A stretch of 64,000 nucleotides of DNA from an uncultured Lachnospiraceae bacterium (GCA_947053345.1 CAMRSM010000021.1:1-64000), one strand, 5' to 3'; numbered from the stretch's first letter, positions 1 to 9,103 are shown. Numbers and translations: made by a program. Notes: generated by a model not told the origin, from the sequence alone.

Positions 1-308
1 CCAAAACATAATGGATCAGTTTGATGAAAGACTCGAGCGGTCAAAAAATCTGTTGCTCCCGCCGGCCTCCCTGTCCTCGTCCTTATCGAAAAAGGCGGGA
101 GTACAGCACAGTGATTTTGTTGTACTGCTACATGGTGTGTCCTATGTTTCGTCAATATTTGTCTGCCTTACATTGTTGTTATGCGCCGTGGGATGCGAAG
201 CAGGAAGAAGATTGAGAAAAAAGATAAGAAGCCTTATTGTTCCGAAAACATTTTCGTAATACCTGCACAAAATTTTCGAAAAAAATCGAAAATTTTCTCC
301 AAATCCTC
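1..308. other. Upstream region without a supported gene
   Basis: No convincing gene is seen. A plus-strand frame of 82 codons (11-259) has no clear ribosome site and no recognisable domain. An 11-bp perfect inverted repeat (AAAATTTTCGA at 269-279 with its complement at 286-296, loop of six A) lies just before the pullulanase promoter. It could be a weak terminator of an upstream gene outside the window or a regulatory dyad. Confidence 0.5.
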
Positions 309-337
309 TTGAAATTCTTGTTAATATCGGTTATAAT
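309..337 (+). promoter_or_regulatory. Sigma-A type promoter of the pullulanase gene
   Basis: A TTGAAA -35 box (309-314), a 17-nt spacer and a perfect TATAAT -10 box (332-337) lie 35 nt before the start codon. An AAAGGGGG ribosome site follows at about 355-362. Confidence 0.75.
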
Positions 338-372
338 CAAGCCATCATGAACATAAAGGGGGATACAAATCC

Positions 373-3069
373 ATGAAAAAACGTATGACCGCATTTCTTT
401 TGGTGCTCCTCATGCTGCTTTCCTGCATCCCTGTGGGCAGCCTTACGGTCGCTGAGGCGGCGGAGGATGCCGTCTTAAAGCTCCATTACCACCGGCCGGA
501 TAACAATTATGACGGCTGGGATGTCTGGATGTGGGCATCCGGTATGGACGGGGCAGGCTACGCATTCGCCGAAGAGAACGGCGAGATGGTCGCGACAATG
601 GTGCTCGCGCCGGGCGTAACAAGCGTAGGCTTTATTGTCCGCACGCAGGACTGGGCAAAGGATGTTGACGCGGATCAGTTCATCGACATCGCGGAGCTTG
701 CCTCCGGTACGGTACATATCTATGTAGAATCCGGTGTGGAAGGCTACACGAAGGAATACGGCGATGATGCCGTGATCGGTGTAAGGCTTTCCAAGGCCCG
801 TTTTGACGGCGAGAAAACGATCGTTGCGACCTTTACCGGCAAACCGGAAACGGACTTAAACAATTATTTCACCGTGACAGGTCCGGACGGCACGGTTGCC
901 ATTGAGAAAGTGGAAGCCGTTTCCGACACCGAGTACCATGTGGTTCTTAGCGGGGAGATCAACCCGTCCAAAAGCTACAAGATCACCTGCGACGGCATGG
1001 ATTACAACGTGGTTATGCCAATCCTTTTCTCCACCCCGAAGTTTGAGGAGGAGTACACCTACACCGGGAATGACCTCGGCGCTACCTACAGCAAGGAAAA
1101 AACTTCCTTCCGCGTCTGGGCCCCGACCGCAGATTCCGTGACACTCAATCTTTATTCCGGCGGCACGGCGGGCGTTTCCGACCTGATCGAACAGATTGAG
1201 ATGAAGCCGGATGTCAACGGCACGTGGACCGCGGAAAAATCCGGGGACTTAAACGGCACTTACTACACCTACCGCGTGGAAGTCGGCGGCAAGGTCAATG
1301 AGGCCTGTGACCCGTACGCGAGGACGACGGGCTTAAACGGCAACCGCGCGATGGTCATTGACCTGGCGGCGACCGACCCGGAGGGCTGGGACAAAGATTC
1401 CGACCCGAATGCCGGGAAGAATTTTAACGACGCAGTCATCTACGAACTTCATGTGCGCGACCTCTCCACAAGCGCGGATTCGGGCATCACGAACAAGGGG
1501 AAATTCCTCGGCCTCACCGAGACCGGAACGAAATCCCCGTCCGGTATCTCGACCGGTCTGGATCACATCAAGGAGCTTGGCGTGACCCATGTGCACTTAC
1601 TCCCGGTTTATGATTTCGGTTCCGTGGACGAGGGCAATGTCTACGCCGAACAATTCAACTGGGGCTACGACCCGGTCAACTACAATGTGCCGGAAGGCTC
1701 CTACTCCACCGACCCGGCGAACGGGCAGGTGCGCGTAAAGGAAATGAAGCAGATGGTACAGGCACTGCACACAAACGGCATCAGCGTGATCATGGATGTG
1801 GTTTACAACCATGTGCAGAGCGCCGGGGATTTCTGCTTCAACAAGATTGTACCGATGTATTTTACCCGCATTTCCGAGGACGGCGCATATTCAAACGGTT
1901 CCGGCTGCGGCAACGATACCGCTTCCGAGCGCTCGATGGTGAAAAAATATATTGTGGATTCCGTGAAATACTGGGCGGATGAGTATCATATCGACGGCTT
2001 CCGCTTCGACCTGGTCGGACTGTTGGATACGGAGACGGTCAATGCGATCGTGGAAGAAGTCCACAAGGATCACCCAAACGTCGTATTTTACGGAGAGGGC
2101 TGGACGATGAACACCGAGGTGACGAAGCCGGGCTACACGATGGCGACACAGGTGAACTCCACACAGACACCGGGCTTCGCGTATTTCAGCGACACGATCC
2201 GCGACCTGTTAAAGGGCAGCGTGTTCAACCATGAGACCGGTTATGTTTCCGGCGCACAGGGGCTTGAAGCAAAGCTTGAGAAATGCTTTATGGGTCTTTC
2301 CCCGGATTGGTGCACAACCCCGGCACAGACCGTCAACTATGCTTCCTGCCATGACAACATGACCCTGATCGACCGCATCGCGGTTTCCACACCAGACGCA
2401 AGCCGCGCGGACCAGATCAAGATGAACAATCTCTCCGCGGCAATCTACATGACCTCCGAAGGAATCCCGTTCATGCAGGCGGGCGAGGAAATGCTGCGCA
2501 CTAAGGTAAAATCGGACGGAAGCTTCGACCACAACAGTTACTCTTCCGGCGACAAAATTAACCAGCTAAAATGGGAAGATCTCGCAAAGGATGAGTATCA
2601 GCAGGTATTCGAGTATTACAAGGGGCTGATCGCGTTCCGCAAGGCACATGGGGCACTGCGCCTGACAAACGCCGCGGATGTGCGCAGCAATGTCGTCCCA
2701 TCAAAAGGAATGCCGACAAATGTTGTCGCATTCCATATCAATGGCGGCGTAAACGGCGAGACAGCGGAAGCGCTCTACGTAATCTTCAACGCCAACCCGG
2801 AGGCGGCGGAGATCACGCTTCCGGAAGGAAAATGGAATGTCTACATTGACGGCGAGAAAGCCGGGACACAAGTACTGCGTACCGTGAAGGATGGCAAGGT
2901 CAGTGTGGACGGGATTTCCGCGATGGTGCTTGCAAAGGACGGAAATTCGGCGGAAGGCAGCAATTCTGCATTTTTGATCGCAGGCATTGTTGCTGTTGTC
3001 ATCATGGCAGCGGCGGCAGGGTTTGTGATCGTTAGCAAAGGGAAGAAAAAAGGCAAAAACGCGAAATAA
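373..3069 (+). CDS. pulA: Type I pullulanase, secreted and C-terminally membrane-anchored
   Basis: Cleaves alpha-1,6 branch points in pullulan, glycogen and starch-derived dextrins at the cell surface. The 898-residue product has a signal peptide (about 1-29, cleavage near AEAAED) and an N-terminal pullulanase-associated starch-binding module (CBM41-like, WDVWMWA near residue 50). A CBM48-like domain follows (FRVWAPTA near 250), then a GH13 catalytic barrel. The type I signature NWGYDP is present. The four GH13 regions are visible: DVVYNH (D475), GFRFD (nucleophile D546), YGEGW (acid/base E575) and HDN (D661). The C-terminus is one hydrophobic segment followed by a lysine-rich tail (KGKKKGKNAK), so the enzyme is probably membrane-tethered. 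It is monocistronic, with its own promoter and a terminator 20 nt after the stop. The family call is very secure; the anchoring mode is inferred. Confidence 0.95.
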   Translation: MKKRMTAFLLVLLMLLSCIPVGSLTVAEAAEDAVLKLHYHRPDNNYDGWDVWMWASGMDGAGYAFAEENGEMVATMVLAPGVTSVGFIVRTQDWAKDVDADQFIDIAELASGTVHIYVESGVEGYTKEYGDDAVIGVRLSKARFDGEKTIVATFTGKPETDLNNYFTVTGPDGTVAIEKVEAVSDTEYHVVLSGEINPSKSYKITCDGMDYNVVMPILFSTPKFEEEYTYTGNDLGATYSKEKTSFRVWAPTADSVTLNLYSGGTAGVSDLIEQIEMKPDVNGTWTAEKSGDLNGTYYTYRVEVGGKVNEACDPYARTTGLNGNRAMVIDLAATDPEGWDKDSDPNAGKNFNDAVIYELHVRDLSTSADSGITNKGKFLGLTETGTKSPSGISTGLDHIKELGVTHVHLLPVYDFGSVDEGNVYAEQFNWGYDPVNYNVPEGSYSTDPANGQVRVKEMKQMVQALHTNGISVIMDVVYNHVQSAGDFCFNKIVPMYFTRISEDGAYSNGSGCGNDTASERSMVKKYIVDSVKYWADEYHIDGFRFDLVGLLDTETVNAIVEEVHKDHPNVVFYGEGWTMNTEVTKPGYTMATQVNSTQTPGFAYFSDTIRDLLKGSVFNHETGYVSGAQGLEAKLEKCFMGLSPDWCTTPAQTVNYASCHDNMTLIDRIAVSTPDASRADQIKMNNLSAAIYMTSEGIPFMQAGEEMLRTKVKSDGSFDHNSYSSGDKINQLKWEDLAKDEYQQVFEYYKGLIAFRKAHGALRLTNAADVRSNVVPSKGMPTNVVAFHINGGVNGETAEALYVIFNANPEAAEITLPEGKWNVYIDGEKAGTQVLRTVKDGKVSVDGISAMVLAKDGNSAEGSNSAFLIAGIVAVVIMAAAAGFVIVSKGKKKGKNAK

Positions 3070-3090
3070 TTAGACGGCATGCCCGGATAT

Positions 3091-3155
3091 AAAAAGAGGG
3101 ATACCGCAAAATGCCAATGCTTGGGCAGGCATTCTGCGGTATCCCTTGTCTTTTT
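3091..3155. terminator. Bidirectional intrinsic terminator between pulA and the anti-sigma gene
   Basis: The long stem AGGGATACCGCA / TGCGGTATCCCT has an inner ATGCC/GGCAT pair. An A run lies on the left and a T run on the right, so it can end transcription from both converging genes. Confidence 0.85.
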
Positions 3156-3178
3156 CCCGCCGCCGCGGGTTTCGCCCC

Positions 3179-4120
3179 CTACCTTGACGCGATCTCCTCA
3201 AGCAACTCTTTGACAATATCCATCCGGTTCTCGCCCATTTCCCCTTTCCGTTGCTGGGGGACTGCGGAAACACGATACAGGATCCCGTCCTTTACGATAT
3301 ACCCCTCCGCATGTGTGCACCCATCCGTCTCCAACACCAGGGTATCCACGAGCGTGCAGGGGATTTTGTTTGCCGTGATGTACGGCTCGCTGCGGTAGTT
3401 TGCCTCCCCGCCCGTAGCCGAATACATCTGTGCTTCAATTTGCTCCTCCGAATCATCCACATAAATATTTGCCCAGATCGATATATTGTATTTATCCATC
3501 ATATATGTGGCGTTCAGCATGACACTCTCAAGAGGTCCCTCCTTGCTCCCCTCTACTATAAGGTCAACCCACGATGGCATAATACTCGTGACTGGTACTT
3601 CCATAAAATCGATTTCCAGAAATGCAAAAGCGCTCTCCCAGTCCTCAAACTTGCTGTTCCAATGCGTCGGGATCTTGCTCATCCAGGGTTTATATTCCTC
3701 ACACTGCTTTCGGATCGTCGCTTTTACTTCCTCAATATGTCCTCCAAACGCATTCTGCGGTCTGCAGCGGGGCGCAAACCCGACTGCGTAGCTGGAATCG
3801 TCTGCACTGGATCTCATATCAAAAATTTTAATTCCCAGCATGGATGCCGCCACGATCCCTCCCCCCGCCGTCAGGCAGATCACAATCAATGCTGCCGCCG
3901 CCGCGAATTTTACCCGCCTATGTTTCCTGAACTTAATAATCTCCCCCTCCTGTGCGGCTTCCTCGACAATGGAGGCATCAATGCCACCAAGTTTTTTTAA
4001 AAATACTGCCGCCTGAACCGCTTGGGCTGTTTCCGTGCTTTCTGCACCAATGTTTTGCGCATCCGGCTCCCTGCCGCCCGCCTCCCTCCGGTTCAATTTC
4101 CCGAAATCCGTTCTTCTCAT
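3179..4120 (-). CDS. Anti-sigma factor-like membrane protein paired with an ECF sigma factor
   Basis: About 313 residues when started at the ATG at 4120. That ATG overlaps the sigma-factor stop codon (ATGA) and follows a GGAAGGAG ribosome site, so the pair is translationally coupled. The N-terminal 85 residues are polar and probably cytoplasmic, where a sigma-binding region would sit. One membrane helix (about 87-106, VKFAAAAALIVICLTAGGG) leads to an extracellular domain of about 200 residues. That domain resembles the DUF4367-type sensor modules seen in clostridial anti-sigma proteins. No zinc-binding HxxxCxxC anti-sigma motif is visible. The role (holding the sigma factor until an envelope signal arrives) is inferred from topology and gene order. 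Confidence 0.75.
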   Translation of the reverse strand: MRRTDFGKLNRREAGGREPDAQNIGAESTETAQAVQAAVFLKKLGGIDASIVEEAAQEGEIIKFRKHRRVKFAAAAALIVICLTAGGGIVAASMLGIKIFDMRSSADDSSYAVGFAPRCRPQNAFGGHIEEVKATIRKQCEEYKPWMSKIPTHWNSKFEDWESAFAFLEIDFMEVPVTSIMPSWVDLIVEGSKEGPLESVMLNATYMMDKYNISIWANIYVDDSEEQIEAQMYSATGGEANYRSEPYITANKIPCTLVDTLVLETDGCTHAEGYIVKDGILYRVSAVPQQRKGEMGENRMDIVKELLEEIASR

Positions 4121-4677
4121 ATCTGCACTCCTTCCTTTTCCAGATAACCCCTGCATTGCTTACGCACCCGGAATAGGATGCTCTTTACACGGCTTACGCT
4201 GCATCCGAAATGCCCGGAAATCGTTTCAAGGGAATCCCCGTACCAGTAGCGCCGCACAAACATCACCCGTTTTTCCTTCGGCAGGCTGCGCAAAAATCCG
4301 ACGATCAACTGCGTAAATTCCACGGAAATTTCCCCGGAAGCCTTATGCGCCGGGATACACTCTTCCATCTCCACGCTCAGACTCACTACCTCTGCCCTGC
4401 GCTTTTTCGCATTTTCCCAGCGCAGCCGGTCATAAGCCAGATTTCGGCAGATTGCCGCCGCGTAGGCAAAAAGAAAATCCGGGCGGGCAGGCGGAATGCT
4501 TTCCCACACGGCAAGCAGCATATCATTGACGCATTCCGCAGCTTCCTCCCCGTCCAGTATGCTGCGGGCAATGGCAAGGAGGCGGCTCCCATAACGCCCC
4601 GAAAGACAGGCAAGCCCCTCCTCCCTGCGCGCCCACAATTTTTCAATGATCTCCATGTCCGTTTGTTCATCCGTCAA
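4117..4677 (-). CDS. RNA polymerase ECF-type sigma-70 family factor
   Basis: Extracytoplasmic-function sigma factor that would direct RNA polymerase to stress or envelope promoters. A region 2-like segment (LLAVWESIPP, FAYAAAICRNLAYDRLRW) is followed by a region 4 helix-turn-helix (LPKEKRVMFVRRYWYGDS, ISGHFGCSVSRVKSILFRVR). The likely start is TTG at 4677, eight bases after AAAGGAG. An upstream TTG at 4704 (giving 195 aa) has a poorer ribosome site, and an ATG lies at 4656. The gene is followed by, and overlaps, its putative anti-sigma gene. The family is certain; the regulon is unknown. Confidence 0.9.
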   Translation of the reverse strand: MTDEQTDMEIIEKLWARREEGLACLSGRYGSRLLAIARSILDGEEAAECVNDMLLAVWESIPPARPDFLFAYAAAICRNLAYDRLRWENAKKRRAEVVSLSVEMEECIPAHKASGEISVEFTQLIVGFLRSLPKEKRVMFVRRYWYGDSLETISGHFGCSVSRVKSILFRVRKQCRGYLEKEGVQI

Positions 4678-4704
4678 AATTTCCACTCCTTTTTCATTTT
4701 GCAA

Positions 4705-4948
4705 TTCTTTTCAAGCTGACAAATATTGCGAACTGCTTCCGTTCCCGCACCCTTACAGCCTTCCCCGGCATTGTCCGGAAAATATGCTTATGCCCTTTAC
4801 ATTCCGCAGCCCTGCTTCCGCCCAAAAGCAACTCTGTACGTCCTACTTTAAAGGACGTAAAATTCTGTCCTTTGGTTGCACGTAACAGAAATAAATTTCT
4901 CAGGTTTCTCCTTCCCCAAGACAAGAATCGTATTTTTTCATCTTTTTC
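4705..4948. other. Intergenic region between divergent sigma and lipoprotein genes
   Basis: Divergent spacer in which no gene or strong hairpin is seen. It must hold the sigma-operon promoter on the minus strand, but no convincing -35/-10 pair could be picked out. Confidence 0.4.
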
Positions 4949-4977
4949 TTGCTATATTCCCCGGAACATGATAATAT
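4949..4977 (+). promoter_or_regulatory. Probable sigma-A promoter of the small lipoprotein
   Basis: TTGCTA (4949-4954), a 17-nt spacer and TAATAT (4972-4977) lie about 35 nt upstream of the start codon. Confidence 0.5.
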
Positions 4978-5012
4978 AAAAACGTTAAAAGCAAATAAAA
5001 GGGGAAAAAGTA

Positions 5013-5210
5013 ATGAAAAGGAAAGTAATTGCTGCTTTGTTAGCCACGGTCACCATCCTGTCCTTCACAGGCTGCGGCAAATTCACGTGCGACATGTGCG
5101 GGGAAGAAAAATCCGGGAAAAAGTATCAGGAAGAGCTCTTTGGTGAGACGATCACGCTCTGTAACGATTGCTACAAGGGGCTGGAAGATTTGGCAGATAT
5201 GCTGGATTGA
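5013..5210 (+). CDS. Small zinc-ribbon-like lipoprotein
   Basis: A 65-residue protein with a lipoprotein signal peptide ending in the lipobox SFTGC (about residues 17-21). The mature part is about 45 residues and carries two CxxC pairs (CDMC and CNDC), the pattern of a compact zinc ribbon or rubredoxin-like knuckle. The ribosome site AAAAGGGG precedes the ATG. Similar tiny lipoproteins occur in Clostridia, but no function is known to me. Extracellular metal binding or a structural zinc site are possible. The lipidation call is strong; the function is unknown. Confidence 0.7.
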   Translation: MKRKVIAALLATVTILSFTGCGKFTCDMCGEEKSGKKYQEELFGETITLCNDCYKGLEDLADMLD

Positions 5211-5319
5211 GAAAGAGCATGGAGACGAAAAGGGGCTGCGGCGGATAGGCTGCGGCTTCTTTTTTTGCGGTCTCTCCGGCAACCGTATTTTTGCCAGGGG
5301 CACTTGCAAAAACGAAGGG

Positions 5320-5634
5320 GAGGAGGAAAGCCTCTGCAATGCAGTTTACCGCAAAGGCTACGCTGTCCGCGAACCAATTGAAGTCCGCGTGCTTCCTGAC
5401 CGGATTGAAATCATCAGCCATCCATGTTTTCTCCCTCATTTTGAGGGAGAAAACATGACATTTACCAAGAACGAACAGCTGATTCTGACAGCAACCGAAA
5501 AAGAACCTTCTATTTCGGTCGCCAGGATGGTGAACGAGCTTCGCCTCTCGAAAGCTTTGCTCGGACGTGCCATCATAACGTTAAAGGAAAAACGTGCCAT
5601 ACGGCGGCACGAACCGTCCAAAGGCGGGCGGTGG
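5320..5634 (+). pseudogene. Remnant of an ATP-binding (AlbA_2/AAA_4, 'RecG-like C-terminal') regulator
   Basis: The frame reads SLCNAVYRKGYAVREPIEV, then RVLPDRIEIIS, and about 15 residues later a winged-helix segment ending KRAIRRHEPSKGGRW. This order matches the C-terminal half of the family of ATP-binding proteins with an N-terminal AlbA_2 (Schlafen-like) domain, where EALVNAxYHRdY, ReP-EVRi-pDRIEI and a terminal HTH occur in sequence. The N-terminal roughly 250 residues are missing. The stretch between the two blocks is much shorter than in the family. The open frame also runs on past the natural end, against the lipoprotein gene on the other strand. It is therefore a decayed fragment and not an intact gene. 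Confidence 0.7.
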
Positions 5635-5680
5635 AACGGATTTCACTCCACACTGCGGCAGACCATCCGCACAAAAAATC

Positions 5681-7162
5681 TTACGGCGCAATCTCCTCTT
5701 CCGGCACCAGATCATATCCCTCAACCATCCCGCTGTCCTGGTCAAAACAGAAATCAATCCGGTAAATTATCAGTTTCCCGTCCTCAAGCCTCGCGGTGCG
5801 GTGCACCGGCATGGCATTCATCGCGTCCTTGTCAACCTCAGTTTTTCCCTCCGCTTCCCTCCCGCACGCACAGGGATGCCAGTATCCCTCACATTCCAGG
5901 ATGTCTGCCCCCTCTGCCGTATCAGGCCACACGCAGGACATTCCCCCTCCCTCCGCCTTTAATATCCCACCTACGGTCGTGGGCAGTCCATTCGAAATGC
6001 TTTCCGTGTAAAATAATATGTATTGTCCCCCATCCCGCAAAACCACCGCCGCCTGTGAATGGTCGCCGGGATGCGCAACACACCGGACGATCTTTCCGGT
6101 ATCCGTGTCCATGCTTCCGATGTATAAGGACTGGAAACCTGCGGAATGGGACGCACTGTATTTCTTCACAATGAAATATACCGTGCCAGACCCGTTTTGC
6201 TCCTGGTCCGGGCTATTATCCCGGACAGTATGCAGTTCAACGGCCGCCCCTTCAAAACCGGTTGAAAAATAAATCGGGGCGGGCAGGATTTTCTCCCCAT
6301 CCACTTCAAACAGCATGGAAATAAGCTCCGGCGCAGACGGAATGTTTGCGTTGCGAACAACCCCACCCGCAAGCCACTGTTCTACGGATATCTCATTTTC
6401 CGCCACCCATTGATATTCCGGTACATAATCCGTGTAACGGCCGTCTGCCCTCAATTCCCGCTCCTGCATAAGGGTTTCCAAGGCACCTGCTGCGGCTTGC
6501 CTCGCAAAAATAGAAATTGTGCGGTCACCGCCGAACACGGCCTTGCGGTCCTTCCAGTATTGATAAGGATTTCCATCCTCCAGCTCATTCCAAACCCTCT
6601 TGACCCCGCCGTCTTCATAGCACAGCCATTTCATGGAATAATCCTCCCATCCAGCGAACGAGGTTTGGTAGATCATGCCGACATATAATTTTGTTTTATC
6701 CTCCCAGAAACACAGCTGTGAAATGCCTCTTTCCCGGATGGGTGCGCCGAGCAGGGTGCCGTCTTCCTGACAGTAAAAAACAAGGTATTGTTCTTCTTTC
6801 AGATCAGGAACAAGCTTGACATAGTCATCACCCAAAATCTGCGGCATGTCCTTTGGCAGGATCAGTGCCGCCGTGACACCTGCGGTTTCCTTCGTCATGC
6901 CGACCTTCCATTCGGATTCCGGCTTTCCCGTTTTTATGGAAAAAGCGCTTAATATATTTTCTAATACCGGGTTTTCTGATGCTGAATTTACTGGTGCCAA
7001 AGCTTTATGGGCAGATACCGGAAATACCTGCAAAGATTCCAATACCTGCGATGCACCTGCCTTCCCCGCTTCCCAGGACTTCTGCTGTTTCGTGCCATCT
7101 GCGCAGCCGCCGCACAATAGGATTCCAGTAAGCAAAAACAAGAATTTTCTTCGGTTCCACAT
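5681..7162 (-). CDS. Putative lipoprotein of unknown function
   Basis: 493 residues from the ATG at 7162, which follows GGGGAGGGGAAGGGT; a TTG 21 nt upstream is less likely. The N-terminus has arginines, a hydrophobic stretch and a cysteine (LLTGILLCGGCADG), indicating export and probable lipidation. The lipobox is not ideal. The mature protein is soluble, with many aromatic and beta-prone stretches and no motif I recognise. It might be a beta-propeller-like or DUF-type surface protein, but this is a guess from composition. It stands alone, convergent with the pseudogene remnant. Confidence 0.6.
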   Translation of the reverse strand: MWNRRKFLFLLTGILLCGGCADGTKQQKSWEAGKAGASQVLESLQVFPVSAHKALAPVNSASENPVLENILSAFSIKTGKPESEWKVGMTKETAGVTAALILPKDMPQILGDDYVKLVPDLKEEQYLVFYCQEDGTLLGAPIRERGISQLCFWEDKTKLYVGMIYQTSFAGWEDYSMKWLCYEDGGVKRVWNELEDGNPYQYWKDRKAVFGGDRTISIFARQAAAGALETLMQERELRADGRYTDYVPEYQWVAENEISVEQWLAGGVVRNANIPSAPELISMLFEVDGEKILPAPIYFSTGFEGAAVELHTVRDNSPDQEQNGSGTVYFIVKKYSASHSAGFQSLYIGSMDTDTGKIVRCVAHPGDHSQAAVVLRDGGQYILFYTESISNGLPTTVGGILKAEGGGMSCVWPDTAEGADILECEGYWHPCACGREAEGKTEVDKDAMNAMPVHRTARLEDGKLIIYRIDFCFDQDSGMVEGYDLVPEEEIAP

Positions 7163-7491
7163 ACCCTTCCCCTCCCCAGCCAAAACCTGTATACTGTAAT
7201 CGGGATTTTGACTAATTAAAGATTATTTGAGTTTGATAATCTGCTTTACTTGCCTGTTCCGGATAAAGGCAAATGCGGCTATCCATATCATTATACTGCA
7301 TCACAAAAATTTCTACAAGAAAAATCATTTTTCTCCCCTCCCTGTATTCTGCGCTGTAATATGCCCGCATCATCCCCGCGTATTTTTTCTCTATCTTCCT
7401 TTGTCAAAAATCCCGGATTATAGCTTCCCCAAGACATCCCAAGACGCTCCTGCACCGCATACATCTGCATCAATCCAACAGCCCAAAATGC
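7163..7491. other. Intergenic region
   Basis: Spacer of about 330 bp in which no gene is supported. A minus-strand frame covering 7291-7590 runs across the terminator at 7492-7530 and the end of the next gene, so it is not accepted. Confidence 0.4.
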
Positions 7492-7530
7492 ATAAAGCAG
7501 GGCTGCCATACCCGCATGACAGCCCTGCTT
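7492..7530 (-). terminator. Hairpin terminator after the helical protein gene
   Basis: An 11-bp perfect stem AAGCAGGGCTG / CAGCCCTGCTT (7495-7505 and 7520-7530) with a 14-nt loop lies 20 nt beyond the stop at 7550. Only a short T run follows. Confidence 0.55.
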
Positions 7531-7549
7531 CTTATCTCCGCATCCCCCT

Positions 7550-8092
7550 TCACCTGATATCCCTAAGCACATCTTTCTCATAATGCTCACTCAGGTAAAG
7601 TTCTATCATTTTCCTGACCTTATCGTCCTTGATAAACAACTTCTCAACCGCGTACGCCAGACGGATATATTTGAAGTCCTCCGGCTCCATAACCCCCTTT
7701 TTCCTGACCTCCATATTCCGGAATTTCTGGAAGAAAAAAGTGCTCTGCTGCGCGGGCATGTCCATGAGGATCACATACTCCAATGCCTCGTCCGCGTACT
7801 CGTCCGCCGCGTCAACATCCCCCTTCTTGCGCTCCGCCTCGGTCAGAAAAAACAGCAGCTGCAGGTAATGCTCCGGAAAAGGGCTAAATTCCTCCTTCTC
7901 CTTGTAATACTCATACTGCTTTTTCAATATCCGGTACAGGATATCCTTGTCCTCCTCCTCGTCAAGCTGGAACAACTGGGTCAGCGTGTGCCACTCCCTG
8001 TCCGTAAAATCATGTCCCTCCTGCGTGAGTTTTTCCCTCTTGAGCCCCGTACTTTCCAATATGCGCCACAATTCTTTATTTTCTTTGTACAT
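7550..8092 (-). CDS. Hypothetical helical (TPR-like) protein
   Basis: 180 residues from the ATG at 8092, nine bases after AAAGGGG; earlier in-frame ATGs at 8101 and 8170 are possible. The product is rich in alpha-helical, charged segments with repeated patterns of about 34 residues (FPEHYLQLLFFLTEAERKKG, DAADEYADEALEYVIL), suggesting a TPR/HAT-like superhelix. It lacks a signal peptide or membrane helix and so is likely cytoplasmic. It lies 49 nt after the DUF374 acyltransferase gene and is probably cotranscribed. I cannot assign a function. Confidence 0.6.
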   Translation of the reverse strand: MYKENKELWRILESTGLKREKLTQEGHDFTDREWHTLTQLFQLDEEEDKDILYRILKKQYEYYKEKEEFSPFPEHYLQLLFFLTEAERKKGDVDAADEYADEALEYVILMDMPAQQSTFFFQKFRNMEVRKKGVMEPEDFKYIRLAYAVEKLFIKDDKVRKMIELYLSEHYEKDVLRDIR

Positions 8093-8141
8093 CCGAACCA
8101 TCCCCTTTATGTATAAATGCCTGTATATCACCGCTTCCGCC

Positions 8142-8822
8142 TCAGCAACGTATTTCCCCGCTCCACTCATCAAAATTCGCAAGACGCTGCTTATCAATTA
8201 CGCCCAGGCTCTCGAAGCGGGCTGTCACACGCGAAAACGGCAGCGGTATCACATACTTATCCCACCGCTTTTTCAGCCGGATGATGTGTTTATATGTAAA
8301 ATGGGCATAAACCACATGCTTTTCACGTTCGCGGGCAAGCATGAACAAAAGCTTTTTGGGCTCGCGGTACGGTCCCGCCGGCCCGTCGAGGGCGGCCGCC
8401 ATGATCAGATCCGGGCGGCGCGCAGCCTCCAGCATTTTCCGGAACGCCGCTTTCATCTCCATGCCGTCCGGGATGCGCAGTGCCTCACCGCCATTGTGGC
8501 TTAATGTATCCTCAATATAATCCCCCCGCGTATTCGCGGTAACGATCGCACAGATATTCCTGTGCTCCTTTGACAGTTCGCTTAGTAGCAGCTCCATCGC
8601 ATAGCAATCCTCATGCCAGAAACCAAACATGATGCCAGTATGGAAAAGCTCTCTGTTTTCGATGCGAAAACGGCAGGTTTTCAACAGAAGCTTTGTGTAC
8701 GCCAAAAAAACGGAATTCAGCAGCTTAAAGCGCAGTCTGGCTTTGCGTGCGCGTATCAGCTTCCGATCCCCCAAAAGCTCCCTGATGTGATCCGGGTCAT
8801 CCATATTTTTTCTTCTTCCCAT
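8142..8822 (-). CDS. DUF374-family lysophospholipid acyltransferase-like protein
   Basis: 226 residues from the ATG at 8822; an ATG at 8804 is an alternative, and the open frame extends to 9083. The family is related to the KDO2-lipid A and glycerophosphate acyltransferases. The GFWHED motif supplies the catalytic His-Asp, followed by ANTRGDYIEDTLSHNGGEALR and the family hallmark DGPAGPYREPK. The predicted role is fatty-acyl transfer at the inner face of the membrane. The real substrate is not known for Firmicute members. A sigma-A promoter lies at 9055-9083, giving a leader of about 225 nt to the chosen start. Confidence 0.75.
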   Translation of the reverse strand: MGRRKNMDDPDHIRELLGDRKLIRARKARLRFKLLNSVFLAYTKLLLKTCRFRIENRELFHTGIMFGFWHEDCYAMELLLSELSKEHRNICAIVTANTRGDYIEDTLSHNGGEALRIPDGMEMKAAFRKMLEAARRPDLIMAAALDGPAGPYREPKKLLFMLAREREKHVVYAHFTYKHIIRLKKRWDKYVIPLPFSRVTARFESLGVIDKQRLANFDEWSGEIRC

Positions 8823-9054
8823 ATTGGCATCATTCCCTTTTATGTATTTGCCCGCCGGATCATATCCCCCACTGGTCCATATGCTGTTCTGCTGCTTTTC
8901 GTCATAAGCCGGTATCCCTCCAAACTTCTGCCTTTGTGTACATTTTACCTTGCCGTTCCGACATATTTTCTGCGGAGGATGCATACAGTTTTCCAGGAAA
9001 ATCATCCTCCTTACGGCTGGACGGCAAACCGGCGCAAGTATAATATCTGACGAC

Positions 9055-9083
9055 ATTGTATCACATAATGTACAAAAATACAA
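9055..9083 (-). promoter_or_regulatory. Sigma-A promoter of the DUF374 acyltransferase gene
   Basis: On the minus strand: TTGTAT (-35), a 17-nt spacer and TACAAT (-10). It places most of the long N-terminal open frame before 8822 in an untranslated leader of about 225 nt, in which no known riboswitch was recognised. Confidence 0.55.
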
Positions 9084-9103
9084 TTATAATTCCAACAAAA
9101 CCG

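Noticed and set aside
11-259. 82-codon frame at the left end
   Set aside because: No ribosome site, no known domain, and a composition typical of non-coding sequence.
7291-7590. Minus-strand 99-codon frame after the helical protein gene
   Set aside because: It crosses the terminator hairpin at 7492-7530 and the 3' end of the preceding gene and lacks a good start site.
8823-9083. N-terminal extension of the DUF374 protein
   Set aside because: The frame is open but the added 87 residues contain no family sequence, and the promoter at 9055-9083 lies inside it; it is treated as an untranslated leader.
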